Assembly: GCA_964384915.1 (NCBI GenBank) | Contig: CAYLMA010000026.1 | Location: 1 to 50,282 of the forward strand | Source of the DNA: Sulfurimicrobium sp964384915 | GTDB lineage: Bacteria; Pseudomonadota; Gammaproteobacteria; Burkholderiales; Sulfuricellaceae | Length of the DNA stretch: 50,282 nucleotides | Reading direction: 5' to 3' | Part shown: positions 42,430-50,282 of the stretch, piece by piece | Layout of the letters: each line of letters starts with the position of its first letter | Position numbering within the stretch: the stretch's first letter is position 1 | Position numbers and translations under genes: made by a program | Notes under the pieces: model-generated | The model's database searches: none | What the model saw: the letters and a program-made list of their open reading frames with translations, nothing else | What the model was told of the DNA's origin: nothing

Positions 42430-45400
42430 TCAGACCTCCACCAGCGTGGGTCCAGGAAAAATCAGCGCGCAGCGGATTGTTTTGCCGGGGAACACGCTTT
42501 CCATGGCACTCCGGTATTCGCGCATCTGCCCGAGATAGGGCGCAGCCAGGGTTTCCGGATCGCCGCCGCAAGCGCCGGTCTTGTAGTCCAGCACCCACAC
42601 GCTGTCGGCAAACTCGACCAGGCGGTCGAGGCGGCGCAGTTCTCCGTCCGCCCCCTGGTAGCCGAGTTCGTTGTATGCCGCCAGGTACTGGGCTGGATCG
42701 TAAAAGTGGCGCAGGTCCGGCGCCTGGAGCACATCCAGCGCGCCCTGCCAGAGCGGGGCGAAGGTTTCCGGTTCCAGGCCAAGCTTGGCCCGCAAGCTTT
42801 CCGCCTGCTCCGCCAGCGGCTGGTCCGGGCGCGCCCACTCCAGCAGGGCGTGCAGCCGGATGCCGTAAAGCCGCGCGGCATCCAGCCGGGAAGGCTCGCG
42901 CCGCCCGGTCGGCGGCACGGGCAAGGGCTCGAACCGGGCTTCTTCGCGCGCTGGCGGCATGGCCCTGGCAGCGGACGGGACAGAAGGCACTGGGGGAAGT
43001 TCGCTTTCAAGCCCGGCTTCCGCCAGGCCAAGATGGAGCTGCTGGTACCAGGTTTCCGCCGCCCTGCCGCTGGCGCAGCCGCTGACGATGAACATCTGCC
43101 GCGCCCGTGTCATGGCGACGTAGAGCAGGTTGAGATTCTCGCGCCGCGCATGTTGCTGCTCCTCGTCCACAAGGCGCTCGTGCGCCCGCGCCATTTCCCC
43201 CTTGTGGCTCAGCAGTGAAAAATACTGCGGCGCCGGCGCTTGCGGCGGCCAGTCGAGCAGGACGCGGTAGCCGCCATCGCTGCGCGGCGCCGTATTGGCA
43301 TCGAGCAGCCACACGATGGGCGCCTCCAGCCCCTTGGCGCCATGCACCGTGAGTATCCGCACCGCGTTGCCGCCATCGCCGATCAGCCCTTCGTCCGGCG
43401 ATTCCTGTTCCGGCGCGCGGCGCAGGGCCGCCACCTCGTTGATGAAGCGCGCCAGGCTGGGGTAACGCCCGCTGTCCATGTTCAGCGCCAGTTCGATGAA
43501 CGCGCGCAGATTGGCCTGCACCGCTTCCGCCATGGCCTCCGGCACGGCATTGCGGTAGCGCGCCGGCACCTCGCCCGCGAAGTAAATCCGGTCCAAGAGG
43601 TCGTGCACCGGGAGGCGGTCCGCCACTTCCTGCCAGGACTGGAGGCGTGAGCGCGCCTGCCGCAACGCGGGACTCAGTGCCTCGTCTTCCAACTGGCGCA
43701 GACGCTGCCACCAGCTTAATCCCTCCCGTCCTCCCCTTGTCTCGCCCGAGCGAGCAGCTTTGTCGCCCGTGTGAGCAGCTTCGCTGCCACTCGCGGCGGA
43801 CATGACCATTGCGGTTACGCTGCCGCTCGCGGCGGGGATACTCCTTGCGGGTGTCAGGGGAGAAGCGTCTGGTTTCCCCCCTGATAAGGGGGGATCGAGG
43901 GGGGTTGAGGTTGGGTTTGCCAGCCGCATCAGATCCACATCGGAGCAGCCGAAGATGGGCGACCTCAGCACCTGCGCCAGTTTCAGGTCGGCAAAAGGGG
44001 TCACCAGGAATTCCAGCAGGGCGACCAGGTCGCTGCATTCCAGCGTGTCCAGCAGGCCGCCCTGGCGCGAGCTGAGATAGGGAATGCGCGCCGCGCGCAA
44101 GGCACGTTCATAGCTGGCGAGCCAGGTGCGCCCCCGCACCAGGAGCATGAAATCGCGGTATTCGGCGGGACGCGGGCCGGTTTTCTCGTCCATGACCTGC
44201 CACTTCCCGGCCATGGCGCTGATTTGCTCCGCCACCTGGCCGGCTTCCTGTTCGTGGCGCGCATCCTCGTCTTCCTCGCGCGCCTGCCGCAATGGGTTGC
44301 GCAGTACCAGCCCCGCTTCGCCGGCCACCGCCGCACTGGCTTTTTCCGCCAGCGGCAGGATGGCAACCGCCCCCGGCACGTCATCGTGATGCCAGGCATG
44401 CTCGCGGAAACCGCTGAAATCCGGCTGTCCGGCAAACACCCGGTTGACGGCCTTGACCACCGCCGGCGCGCTGCGGCGCGAAGTATCCTGCGCCAGGCGG
44501 GCCGCCGCGAAGTCGCGCGCCAGGTCCTCCGCGGCGATCTGGAACAGGCGCGGCTCGGCGCGCCGGAAGCGGTAGATCGACTGCTTCGGGTCACCCACCA
44601 GGAAGACGCTGGGCCGATTCCCCGCCGCGCCATAGGCCGACAGCCAGGACTGCATGACCTGCCACTGCAGGGGGTTGGTGTCCTGGAACTCGTCCAGCAG
44701 GATGTGCTTGTAGCGGCTGTCCAGCTTGTACTGCATGTATGCCGCGTGCTCGTCGCGGCCTAGGAGCTGGAACACGCGCCACTCCACGTCGGCGAAATCC
44801 AGCATCTGGCGCTCTTCCTTCAGTCGCTGGTAGGCCGAGAGCAAGGCCGCGCCGCACAGCAGGCCGTCGCGGTTGAAGCGGAAGGCTGCCTGGGCGGCGA
44901 GCCGATCCCGCACCTCATTTAGCACGGCACAATTCATCTGGTGCAGGGCGAGCAGGCGCGATTCTCCATCCGCCCCCAGCCGCTTTGCTTGAGCGGCAGA
45001 AACATCGCGTGCCCGTGGCTCACCGGTCGTCTTGGTGAAGTAAACAGAACAAATTTGCTCGAAGCTTTGCTCTGGATCTTCCTCCGCCAGCGCATCCAGT
45101 AATTGCGCCGCAAGCTTCTGGTCTTTGGGTGTATTTTTCCCCAGAAGCTGAGCGTATTCCAACTGACGTTCAGCGTGAACAGTGTCCCGCTTCAATTCCG
45201 CCAGCACGTCCTGCTCGGGATCGACCTCCAGTTCAACACGCACCCGCTCCACGGCAAAAGCCACCGGGTCCGCCTGGCCGGCCGTGTAGGCCCACCACTC
45301 GGCGCGCTTGGCGACGAAACCGAGCAGCAGGGCACGCGTGTTGCTCAAGCCATGTTCGCGGAACAAGGCTTGCAGGGCGCTGGCGCCGGGGTCGCCGTCT

Positions 45401-45897
45401 TCGCGCTCGGCCAGGTCCTCGGCAAAATTCTGCCAGGCTTCTTCCTGCAGGGCGGCAGTCTGGTCGAGCAGGCTGAAATTGCCGGCCGAGCCCTCACCCA
45501 GCGGCGCGCGCTGCAACAGTTGCAGAAACCAGCCGTGGAAGGTGTTGATGGTGAGCGCGGGCTCGGCGGTGAGCACCCGCTCCAGCAGGTTGCGCGCCTC
45601 GGGCAGGATGGCCTCGATCTCGTGCCCGGAAAGCGCGCGCTGGCGCAGGAACTCGCGCACCTCTTCTTGCGGCTGCAGGGCCAGCACGTTGAGCCATTCC
45701 AGCAGGCGCGCCTGCATTTCCTGAGCGGCCTTGCGCGTGAAGGTGATGGCCAGGATCTCGCCCGGCTTCGCCCCCGCCAAGAGCAGGCGCAGGATGCGCG
45801 ACACCAGCAGCCAGGTCTTGCCGCTGCCGGCGCAGGCCTCGATCACCACCGAACGCCGGGGATCGAGCGCCGTCTTGAAATCGAAGGCCTCACTCAT
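42430..45897 (-). CDS. addA: UvrD-type helicase-nuclease AddA with internal low-complexity insertion
   Basis: A 1155-residue AddA/RecB-like subunit for double-strand break repair. Helicase motifs: I EACAGSGKTWLL, Ia ITFTRKAAQEM, II ILLDEFQDTNPLQWQ, III FLVGDPKQSIYRFR, V TVHGAKGLEAPIVWLLD and VI LLYVAMTRARQ. A C-terminal nuclease motif is DYKTG. ATG 45897 is preferred to a much longer open frame because it starts MSEAFDFKTALDP just before motif I and overlaps the addB stop by 8 bases. About 60 residues (DNA about 43730-43920) between MRLA and GLSWWQRL are repeat-derived low-complexity sequence. Confidence 0.92.
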   Translation of the reverse strand: MSEAFDFKTALDPRRSVVIEACAGSGKTWLLVSRILRLLLAGAKPGEILAITFTRKAAQEMQARLLEWLNVLALQPQEEVREFLRQRALSGHEIEAILPEARNLLERVLTAEPALTINTFHGWFLQLLQRAPLGEGSAGNFSLLDQTAALQEEAWQNFAEDLAEREDGDPGASALQALFREHGLSNTRALLLGFVAKRAEWWAYTAGQADPVAFAVERVRVELEVDPEQDVLAELKRDTVHAERQLEYAQLLGKNTPKDQKLAAQLLDALAEEDPEQSFEQICSVYFTKTTGEPRARDVSAAQAKRLGADGESRLLALHQMNCAVLNEVRDRLAAQAAFRFNRDGLLCGAALLSAYQRLKEERQMLDFADVEWRVFQLLGRDEHAAYMQYKLDSRYKHILLDEFQDTNPLQWQVMQSWLSAYGAAGNRPSVFLVGDPKQSIYRFRRAEPRLFQIAAEDLARDFAAARLAQDTSRRSAPAVVKAVNRVFAGQPDFSGFREHAWHHDDVPGAVAILPLAEKASAAVAGEAGLVLRNPLRQAREEDEDARHEQEAGQVAEQISAMAGKWQVMDEKTGPRPAEYRDFMLLVRGRTWLASYERALRAARIPYLSSRQGGLLDTLECSDLVALLEFLVTPFADLKLAQVLRSPIFGCSDVDLMRLANPTSTPLDPPLSGGKPDASPLTPARSIPAASGSVTAMVMSAASGSEAAHTGDKAARSGETRGGREGLSWWQRLRQLEDEALSPALRQARSRLQSWQEVADRLPVHDLLDRIYFAGEVPARYRNAVPEAMAEAVQANLRAFIELALNMDSGRYPSLARFINEVAALRRAPEQESPDEGLIGDGGNAVRILTVHGAKGLEAPIVWLLDANTAPRSDGGYRVLLDWPPQAPAPQYFSLLSHKGEMARAHERLVDEEQQHARRENLNLLYVAMTRARQMFIVSGCASGRAAETWYQQLHLGLAEAGLESELPPVPSVPSAARAMPPAREEARFEPLPVPPTGRREPSRLDAARLYGIRLHALLEWARPDQPLAEQAESLRAKLGLEPETFAPLWQGALDVLQAPDLRHFYDPAQYLAAYNELGYQGADGELRRLDRLVEFADSVWVLDYKTGACGGDPETLAAPYLGQMREYRSAMESVFPGKTIRCALIFPGPTLVEV
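43730..43920. repeat. repeat-derived in-frame insertion in addA
   Basis: This stretch carries a CCCCCC-TGATAA-GGGGGG hairpin (43876-43893) followed by a further G run, and two 20-base direct repeats (43784-43803 and 43820-43839, 17 of 20 identical). It encodes about 60 Ser/Ala/Gly/Pro-rich residues unlike the helicase around it. End points are approximate. Confidence 0.7.
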
Positions 45898-48619
45898 TCC
45901 AGTAATCCTTGCGGCACAGGCCGCGCATTTCGCAGTACTGGCAGGCCGCCGCCACACCCTGCGCCGGCAGCGGCGCGCCTTCATGCAGCGACTCGAACAT
46001 GTCCCGCAAGCGCTCCAGGTTGGCCTCGGCCAATTCGTCCAGCGGCTCGGGCGGTTCGAGCTGCCGCACCACCTCCTCGTCCACGGCGACGAATGCCGCC
46101 TGCCGGGGCAGGGTTTCCAGCAGCAGGGCATAGCAGGCGAGCTGCACGTCCTCGCCGGCGGGCTTGAGCTTTTTCTTCAGGCTGTCGAAATTCTGCGTCT
46201 TGTAGTCCAGCACCGCCTGTTCCGGGCCCTTGCTGTCCAGGCGGTCCAGCCTGCCGCGCAGGGTGAGCTGCCCGCCCCCTGCCAGCGCAATCGGCCGCGC
46301 GCACGCGACTTCGCCGCCCTGCCAGCGCCAGCCTTCGTGCTCGCGCTGCCGTTGCCAATCCAGATAGCCCGGAATGGAAGCCTGCCAGCGCGACAGCCAG
46401 GCATGGCTGACGAAATCCGCCTCGATCGCGCGCTGGAAAACTTCTCTGCTGATTTCAATCAGGGCCTGCTCCAGCAATTCCGGCGCGCACGCCGTCACCA
46501 GCGGGAAACGGCCATGGAAGCGGTGCAGGATGTCATGCACGTATTCGCCGTAATCGCGCTTTTCCAGCGCCTGGGCCACCTCGTCCAGTTCGTTCAGGTG
46601 CAACGCATGGCGCGCGAAAAACTGGTAAGGACAGGCCACCAGGCTGTTGTAGCCGCTCGCGGAAATGGCCTCGGGCACCAGGGCGGGCGGCAGGAATGGG
46701 GCGGGGCGGTCTGTCATGGCGAGCGCAGCGAAGCCATCCTGCTTTTTTGCCGGATAAACTCGCGCGGAGATGGCTTCGTCACCTTCGCATGCTCGCAATG
46801 ACGTGCCATAGGCCAGCACATGGAAGGTTTCCAGGCGCTCGAACCACGGGCTCTGCGGATTGGGTTCGCCGTTTTTGCGCGCCTGCCACGTCACCCGCAC
46901 TTCAGGCACGCAAGTCAGCAGGCCCATCAGGTCCTGCCGTTCGGATTCCAGCGCCGCGCGGCGCTCCGGCAGGCCGAGCTGGGCGCGCACCGACTGGTTG
47001 AAGAACACGCTGTCCCTGCCCTGCCCCGGCAAATGGGCCGCGTCGGCGCCGGCGATGATCGCGGCATCAAACTGCCGCAGGCGGCAGGCGGCGAGGTGGG
47101 TGAAGACCACCGGGCTGCTGATGCTTTCGTCGCGGAACACCGCTTCCTCCAGTTGCTGGTTGAGCCATTGCCGCCACTCGGTGTAGCGGAACAAGGTCGC
47201 ATCGGGAGCCAGTTCGCGGCGCAGGCCATCCAGCAGCCGCAGCACCTGCTCGCCCGCCTGGTCGCGCTCCAGGCCGGGCAGGATTTGCAACAGTTCCAGG
47301 CTTTCCTCTAGCCCCTGCAGCCATGCCGCGAGCGGGCGCTGCCTTTTCTTGTCCAGTTTTTGCTGCGCCTCATACAGAACTTGCAGCAATTCCAGCACGT
47401 CCTCGTCCTCGCCCGCGAGCAAGCGGTAGTGATGGAGGTGGGAAACCACGCTGCGCTTCCTGATCAACTGCTCCAGGCGGAACACGGTATTGCGGCGGCG
47501 GGCGGCATCCCAGGCGGAAAAAATGAACGGGGACTTGAGCAGATCGAGCATATCCTGGAAGTGAAACTGGCTGTCCAGGTTGTCCAGCCAGCGCATCAGC
47601 ACGGTGCTGGCGCTGGTCGTGGACAAGGTCCAGCCGGTTTCGTCCTGCACCAGCACCTCGGCCCGTTCCAGCAAGGCGCGCGCGCGCCGCGCCACGAGAC
47701 GGTCCTGCACCACCACCGCGATGGCCGTCTTGCCCTGTGCCAGCCATTGGCCGACGCAAAACGCCAGCGCCTCGGCCTCGTGCTCCAGGCCATGCGCGCC
47801 AAAGATTGACAGGCGCCGGCCAAGCGCGCTCGCGGGCGCATGGCTGCGGCAAGCCGCCGCGCGCTCGTGCAGCGGCGCGGCCTGCTCCGGGTCGGCCCAT
47901 GCTGTTTCCAGCAGGTAAGGCAGCCCCGCCGGAGCGCCCTGCCCGCCATCGCTGACAAAGCAGTGCACGGCATGGGCCTGGGCATAGCGTTCCAGGAACG
48001 CCTGCTCCACCGGCATCAGGGCAGGAAGCCCGACCAGGTAGAGCGGGCCCGCCGCTGCACCGGCCAGGTGCGACAATTGCAACTGGTAGTGTGCCGCATC
48101 ATCCAGTTCGCCGCTGCCCGCCATGGCGAACCACAACTCATGCACCAGCCGCGCCTCGAACTGCATCGGAGCGCCGCGCCGCGCCTGGTAAGCCTCTTCA
48201 AGCTGCTGCAAAAAATCCTCGGCGGAAGCCGGGAGTTGCACCTGCCACAGGGTGATTTCATCAAACAGGCGCAGCAACTCGGCGCTGACCTGCCACAAGT
48301 CCCCCTGGCGGAACCATTCCCTGGCGCGCAAGGCCTGGTAGATCGCTGCCTGGCGGCGGCTAAGCGGGATTCTTGCAACGCCCTGATCCGCCTGCCCGGC
48401 CCAGTCCCTGAGCGTCACGAAACGCGGCAGCAGCAGGGCAGGCACGCCTGCGGCCTCGCGCAGCGCGCGGCCCAAAAACCCGGCGGCGTGCAGGTTGGGC
48501 AGCAGCACGGTCAAACCGCTCAGATTGGGCAGGCGCGAGCGCTCCTGGGCGACGATCTCACGCGCCGCAGCGGTGAGCAGCTGGTCCGGAGAAACCGCGT
48601 AAACACTCAAGCCGCTCAT
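45890..48619 (-). CDS. addB: AddB-like nuclease subunit (PD-(D/E)XK) with repeat insertion
   Basis: A 909-residue partner of AddA. The N-terminal half is helicase-like without a Walker A (TVLLPNLHAAGFLGRALRE). The C-terminal nuclease has VLDYKTQNFDSLKKKL. Four Cys positions, VACPYQFF plus CQYCEMRGLC, match the iron-sulfur staple of AddB nucleases. ATG 48619 overlaps the DUF3147 stop (ATGA). A 90-bp palindromic element (46713-46802) lies in frame just before ACPYQFF and adds 30 residues (CEGDEAISARVYPAKKQDGF lies in it) without breaking the gene. Confidence 0.88.
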   Translation of the reverse strand: MSGLSVYAVSPDQLLTAAAREIVAQERSRLPNLSGLTVLLPNLHAAGFLGRALREAAGVPALLLPRFVTLRDWAGQADQGVARIPLSRRQAAIYQALRAREWFRQGDLWQVSAELLRLFDEITLWQVQLPASAEDFLQQLEEAYQARRGAPMQFEARLVHELWFAMAGSGELDDAAHYQLQLSHLAGAAAGPLYLVGLPALMPVEQAFLERYAQAHAVHCFVSDGGQGAPAGLPYLLETAWADPEQAAPLHERAAACRSHAPASALGRRLSIFGAHGLEHEAEALAFCVGQWLAQGKTAIAVVVQDRLVARRARALLERAEVLVQDETGWTLSTTSASTVLMRWLDNLDSQFHFQDMLDLLKSPFIFSAWDAARRRNTVFRLEQLIRKRSVVSHLHHYRLLAGEDEDVLELLQVLYEAQQKLDKKRQRPLAAWLQGLEESLELLQILPGLERDQAGEQVLRLLDGLRRELAPDATLFRYTEWRQWLNQQLEEAVFRDESISSPVVFTHLAACRLRQFDAAIIAGADAAHLPGQGRDSVFFNQSVRAQLGLPERRAALESERQDLMGLLTCVPEVRVTWQARKNGEPNPQSPWFERLETFHVLAYGTSLRACEGDEAISARVYPAKKQDGFAALAMTDRPAPFLPPALVPEAISASGYNSLVACPYQFFARHALHLNELDEVAQALEKRDYGEYVHDILHRFHGRFPLVTACAPELLEQALIEISREVFQRAIEADFVSHAWLSRWQASIPGYLDWQRQREHEGWRWQGGEVACARPIALAGGGQLTLRGRLDRLDSKGPEQAVLDYKTQNFDSLKKKLKPAGEDVQLACYALLLETLPRQAAFVAVDEEVVRQLEPPEPLDELAEANLERLRDMFESLHEGAPLPAQGVAAACQYCEMRGLCRKDYWNE
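46713..46802. repeat. 90-bp palindromic element in frame in addB
   Basis: The left end GTCATGGCGAGCGCAGCGAA and the right end (46768-46802, finishing GCATGCTCGCAATGAC) are imperfect inverse copies. It is of the GTCATTGCGAGCG type known from many bacterial intergenic regions. Its length is a multiple of three and contains no stop in the addB frame. Confidence 0.85.
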
Positions 48620-48942
48620 TTCAGCACGAAACGCAGGCCCAGCATGGCACTCGCGGCCAGCACCAAACCCACGGCAAAATTGAGCCAGAACGGCCAATGG
48701 CTGCGCGGCGCGAAAATGAAAGGCAGAAAGAACAGCAGCGAGGGCGGCACCAGGAAGAAAATGTTGCGCGCGAAAGCGCTCACCAGAGCCTCATCCCGGG
48801 TATCCCAGTACAGCCAAACCATGGCCAGCATCGAAGTCAGCGGCAGCGCGATCACGACCGCGCCCCAGAAAGGAGAGCGCTTGGCTATTTCCACTGCAGC
48901 GAGCAGAACAGCCACGCTGATAAAAAGCTTCACCGCCAGCAT
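48616..48942 (-). CDS. DUF3147 membrane protein
   Basis: A 108-residue protein with four hydrophobic segments: LAVKLFISVAVLLAAVEIA, GAVVIALPLTSMLAMVWLY, NIFFLVPPSLLFFLPFIFA and FWLNFAVGLVLAASAMLGL. It matches DUF3147, whose function is unknown. ATG 48942 is chosen because AGGGAAGC precedes it; the frame is open further upstream but not membrane-like. It overlaps the addB start by 4 bases, so it is first in the addBA operon, and it diverges from trxA. Confidence 0.87.
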   Translation of the reverse strand: MLAVKLFISVAVLLAAVEIAKRSPFWGAVVIALPLTSMLAMVWLYWDTRDEALVSAFARNIFFLVPPSLLFFLPFIFAPRSHWPFWLNFAVGLVLAASAMLGLRFVLK

Positions 48943-49073
48943 CAATGCTTCCCTAAGTCGATATTTTTGGTTAGCATAGCGTCTACATTCGTCTTTGACC
49001 ACACAATAGACACTATCCCGAACCAGCTTCAATCCAAACCATTCCCACTTTTCAGGACGTTACGAGGTAAGCC

Positions 49074-49400
49074 ATGAGCGAACATATCCATTACATCAGC
49101 GACGACTCTTTCGAGCAGGAAGTACTGCAGTCGCAAATCCCCGTGCTGGTCGACTATTGGGCAGACTGGTGCGGCCCGTGCAAGATGATCGCTCCGATTC
49201 TCGACGAAGTGGCGCAGGAATACTCGGGGAAAATCAAGATCGCCAAGCTCAACATCGATGAGAACCAGGCCACGCCGCCCAAATTCGGCATTCGCGGCAT
49301 CCCGACCCTGATGATTTTCAAGAACGGCAACGTGGAAGCCACCAAGGTAGGCGCCCTGTCCAAGTCCCAACTCACGGCTTTCATTGACAGCAACATCTAA
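49074..49400 (+). CDS. trxA: thioredoxin
   Basis: A 108-residue cytosolic thioredoxin with active site DWCGPCKM (about residues 32-39), the cis-proline GIPTLMIFKNG and the buried Asp in LVDYWADWC. Length and motifs are standard. It reduces disulfides in ribonucleotide reductase and other proteins. GAGGTAAGCC precedes ATG 49074. The pairing with rho downstream is conserved in proteobacteria. Confidence 0.98.
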   Translation: MSEHIHYISDDSFEQEVLQSQIPVLVDYWADWCGPCKMIAPILDEVAQEYSGKIKIAKLNIDENQATPPKFGIRGIPTLMIFKNGNVEATKVGALSKSQLTAFIDSNI

Positions 49401-49518
49401 AGCCGTTACCCTTTAGCCATAAAATAATTCTCTTCGACTGGCAGGCGCTTGGCTTGCCAGCTCAAGTTTCACCAGCCCCAACCTTTCCCGCACCACTTCA
49501 TACAAGCGCTTCCTCTCC

Positions 49519-50282
49519 ATGCATCTATCCGATTTAAAGCAAAAACACGTTTCCGAACTGGTTGAAATGGCCATCGCCAATGAAATTGATGGCGCCAGCC
49601 GCCTGCGCAAGCAGGACCTGATTTTCGCCCTGCTGAAAAACCAGGCCAAAAAAGGCGAAAGCATTTATGGAGATGGCACGCTGGAAGTGCTGCAGGACGG
49701 CTTCGGTTTTCTGCGTTCTCCGGACACCTCTTACCTGGCCGGGCCGGATGACATTTACGTCAGCCCCTCGCAAATCCGCCGCTTCAACCTGCACACCGGC
49801 GACACCATCCAGGGCGAGATCCGCACTCCCAAGGAAGGCGAGCGCTATTTCGCGCTGGTGAAGGTGGACAATGTCAACAGCGAGCCGCCGGAAAATTCCA
49901 AGCACAAAATCCTGTTCGAAAACCTGACCCCGCTGTTCCCCACCCAGCCTCTGCTCCTGGAACGCGACATCAAGGCGGAAGAAAACATCACCGGCCGCGT
50001 CATCGACATGGTCGCGCCCATCGGCAAGGGCCAGCGCGGCCTCCTGGTCGCCAGCCCGAAGAGCGGCAAGACCGTGATGCTGCAACACATCGCCCACGCC
50101 ATCGCCACCAACCATCCTGACGTCATCATGATCGTGCTGCTGATCGACGAGCGCCCGGAAGAAGTGACGGAAATGACGCGCACCGTGCGCGGCGAAGTGG
50201 TCGCCTCCACCTTCGACGAACCCGCCACGCGCCACGTCCAGGTCGCCGAAATGGTGCTGGAAAAAGCCAAGCGCCTGGTGGA
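49519..50282 (+). CDS. rho: transcription termination factor Rho (3' truncated)
   Basis: 254 complete codons are visible before the window ends. The N-terminal helical domain MHLSDLKQKHVSELVEMA and the OSB-fold RNA-binding segment YGDGTLEVLQDGFGFLRSP, YVSPSQIRRFNLHTGD are standard. The Walker A-type ATP site is LLVASPKSGKT (about residues 175-185), followed by LLIDERPEEVTEM. Rho is a hexameric RNA translocase that ends transcription. ATG 49519 is 118 bases after trxA. The rest of the motor domain lies outside the window. Confidence 0.97.
   Translation, partial: MHLSDLKQKHVSELVEMAIANEIDGASRLRKQDLIFALLKNQAKKGESIYGDGTLEVLQDGFGFLRSPDTSYLAGPDDIYVSPSQIRRFNLHTGDTIQGEIRTPKEGERYFALVKVDNVNSEPPENSKHKILFENLTPLFPTQPLLLERDIKAEENITGRVIDMVAPIGKGQRGLLVASPKSGKTVMLQHIAHAIATNHPDVIMIVLLIDERPEEVTEMTRTVRGEVVASTFDEPATRHVQVAEMVLEKAKRLV

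Overview
The window looks like chromosome of a betaproteobacterium, probably of the Nitrosomonadales (Sulfuricellaceae/Gallionellaceae-like). The reasons are the GC-rich coding bias, the order ilvB-ilvN-ilvC-psd-pssA, the pepA-holC-valS block divergent from lptFG, and the families DUF3106, DUF3619 and DUF3147. The genus is an inference from gene order; no search was run.

Layout. 1-948: 3' end of an Orn/Lys/Arg decarboxylase. 961-15140 (+): a type II secretion (T2SS) locus in the order gspN, a PhoX-like lipoprotein, gspC, gspD, gspE, a Phd/PIN toxin-antitoxin pair, then gspF, G, H, I, J, K, L and M. The prepilin peptidase gene is absent. 15415-15923 (-): a RelE/ParE toxin with a ParD-like antitoxin. 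16096-23390 (-): a type IV pilus minor-pilin operon, pilE-fimT-pilV-pilW-pilX-pilY1, ending in an intrinsic terminator. 23622-24496 (+): a methyltransferase and a small unknown protein. 24493-29733 (-): pepA-holC-unknown-valS. 29825-31986 (+): lptF-lptG for LPS export. 31990-33794 (-): an ECF-type sigma factor, a His-rich DUF3619 membrane protein, a DUF3106 protein and an RDD protein. 33963-38847 (+): branched-chain amino-acid genes ilvB, ilvN and ilvC, then phospholipid genes psd and pssA. 38987-40381 (+): a RhlE-type DEAD-box helicase. 40620-41228 (+): a PIN/NYN-like protein of lower GC. 41229-41848: a gene-free, highly palindromic block. 41849-48942 (-): DUF3147, addB, addA and DUF924. 49074 to the end (+): trxA and the start of rho.

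The most unusual signal is a set of composite repeat elements. Several consist of degenerate 7-bp tandem units (GTGAANN, NNTCAGC, CCTCACY types), some as two inverted arms around a small GC hairpin. They sit exactly at gene junctions inside operons, often starting on the upstream stop codon. In the pseudopilin genes gspG, gspH and gspJ the right arm is read in frame and makes up most of an unusually long prepilin leader ending RLS-x-G before the processing site. Palindromic sequence also lies in frame in fimT, addA and addB. A second theme is a Sec-type PhoX lipoprotein encoded inside the T2SS locus, which recalls pullulanase in the pul system. A third is toxin-antitoxin modules placed in and next to the secretion operon.
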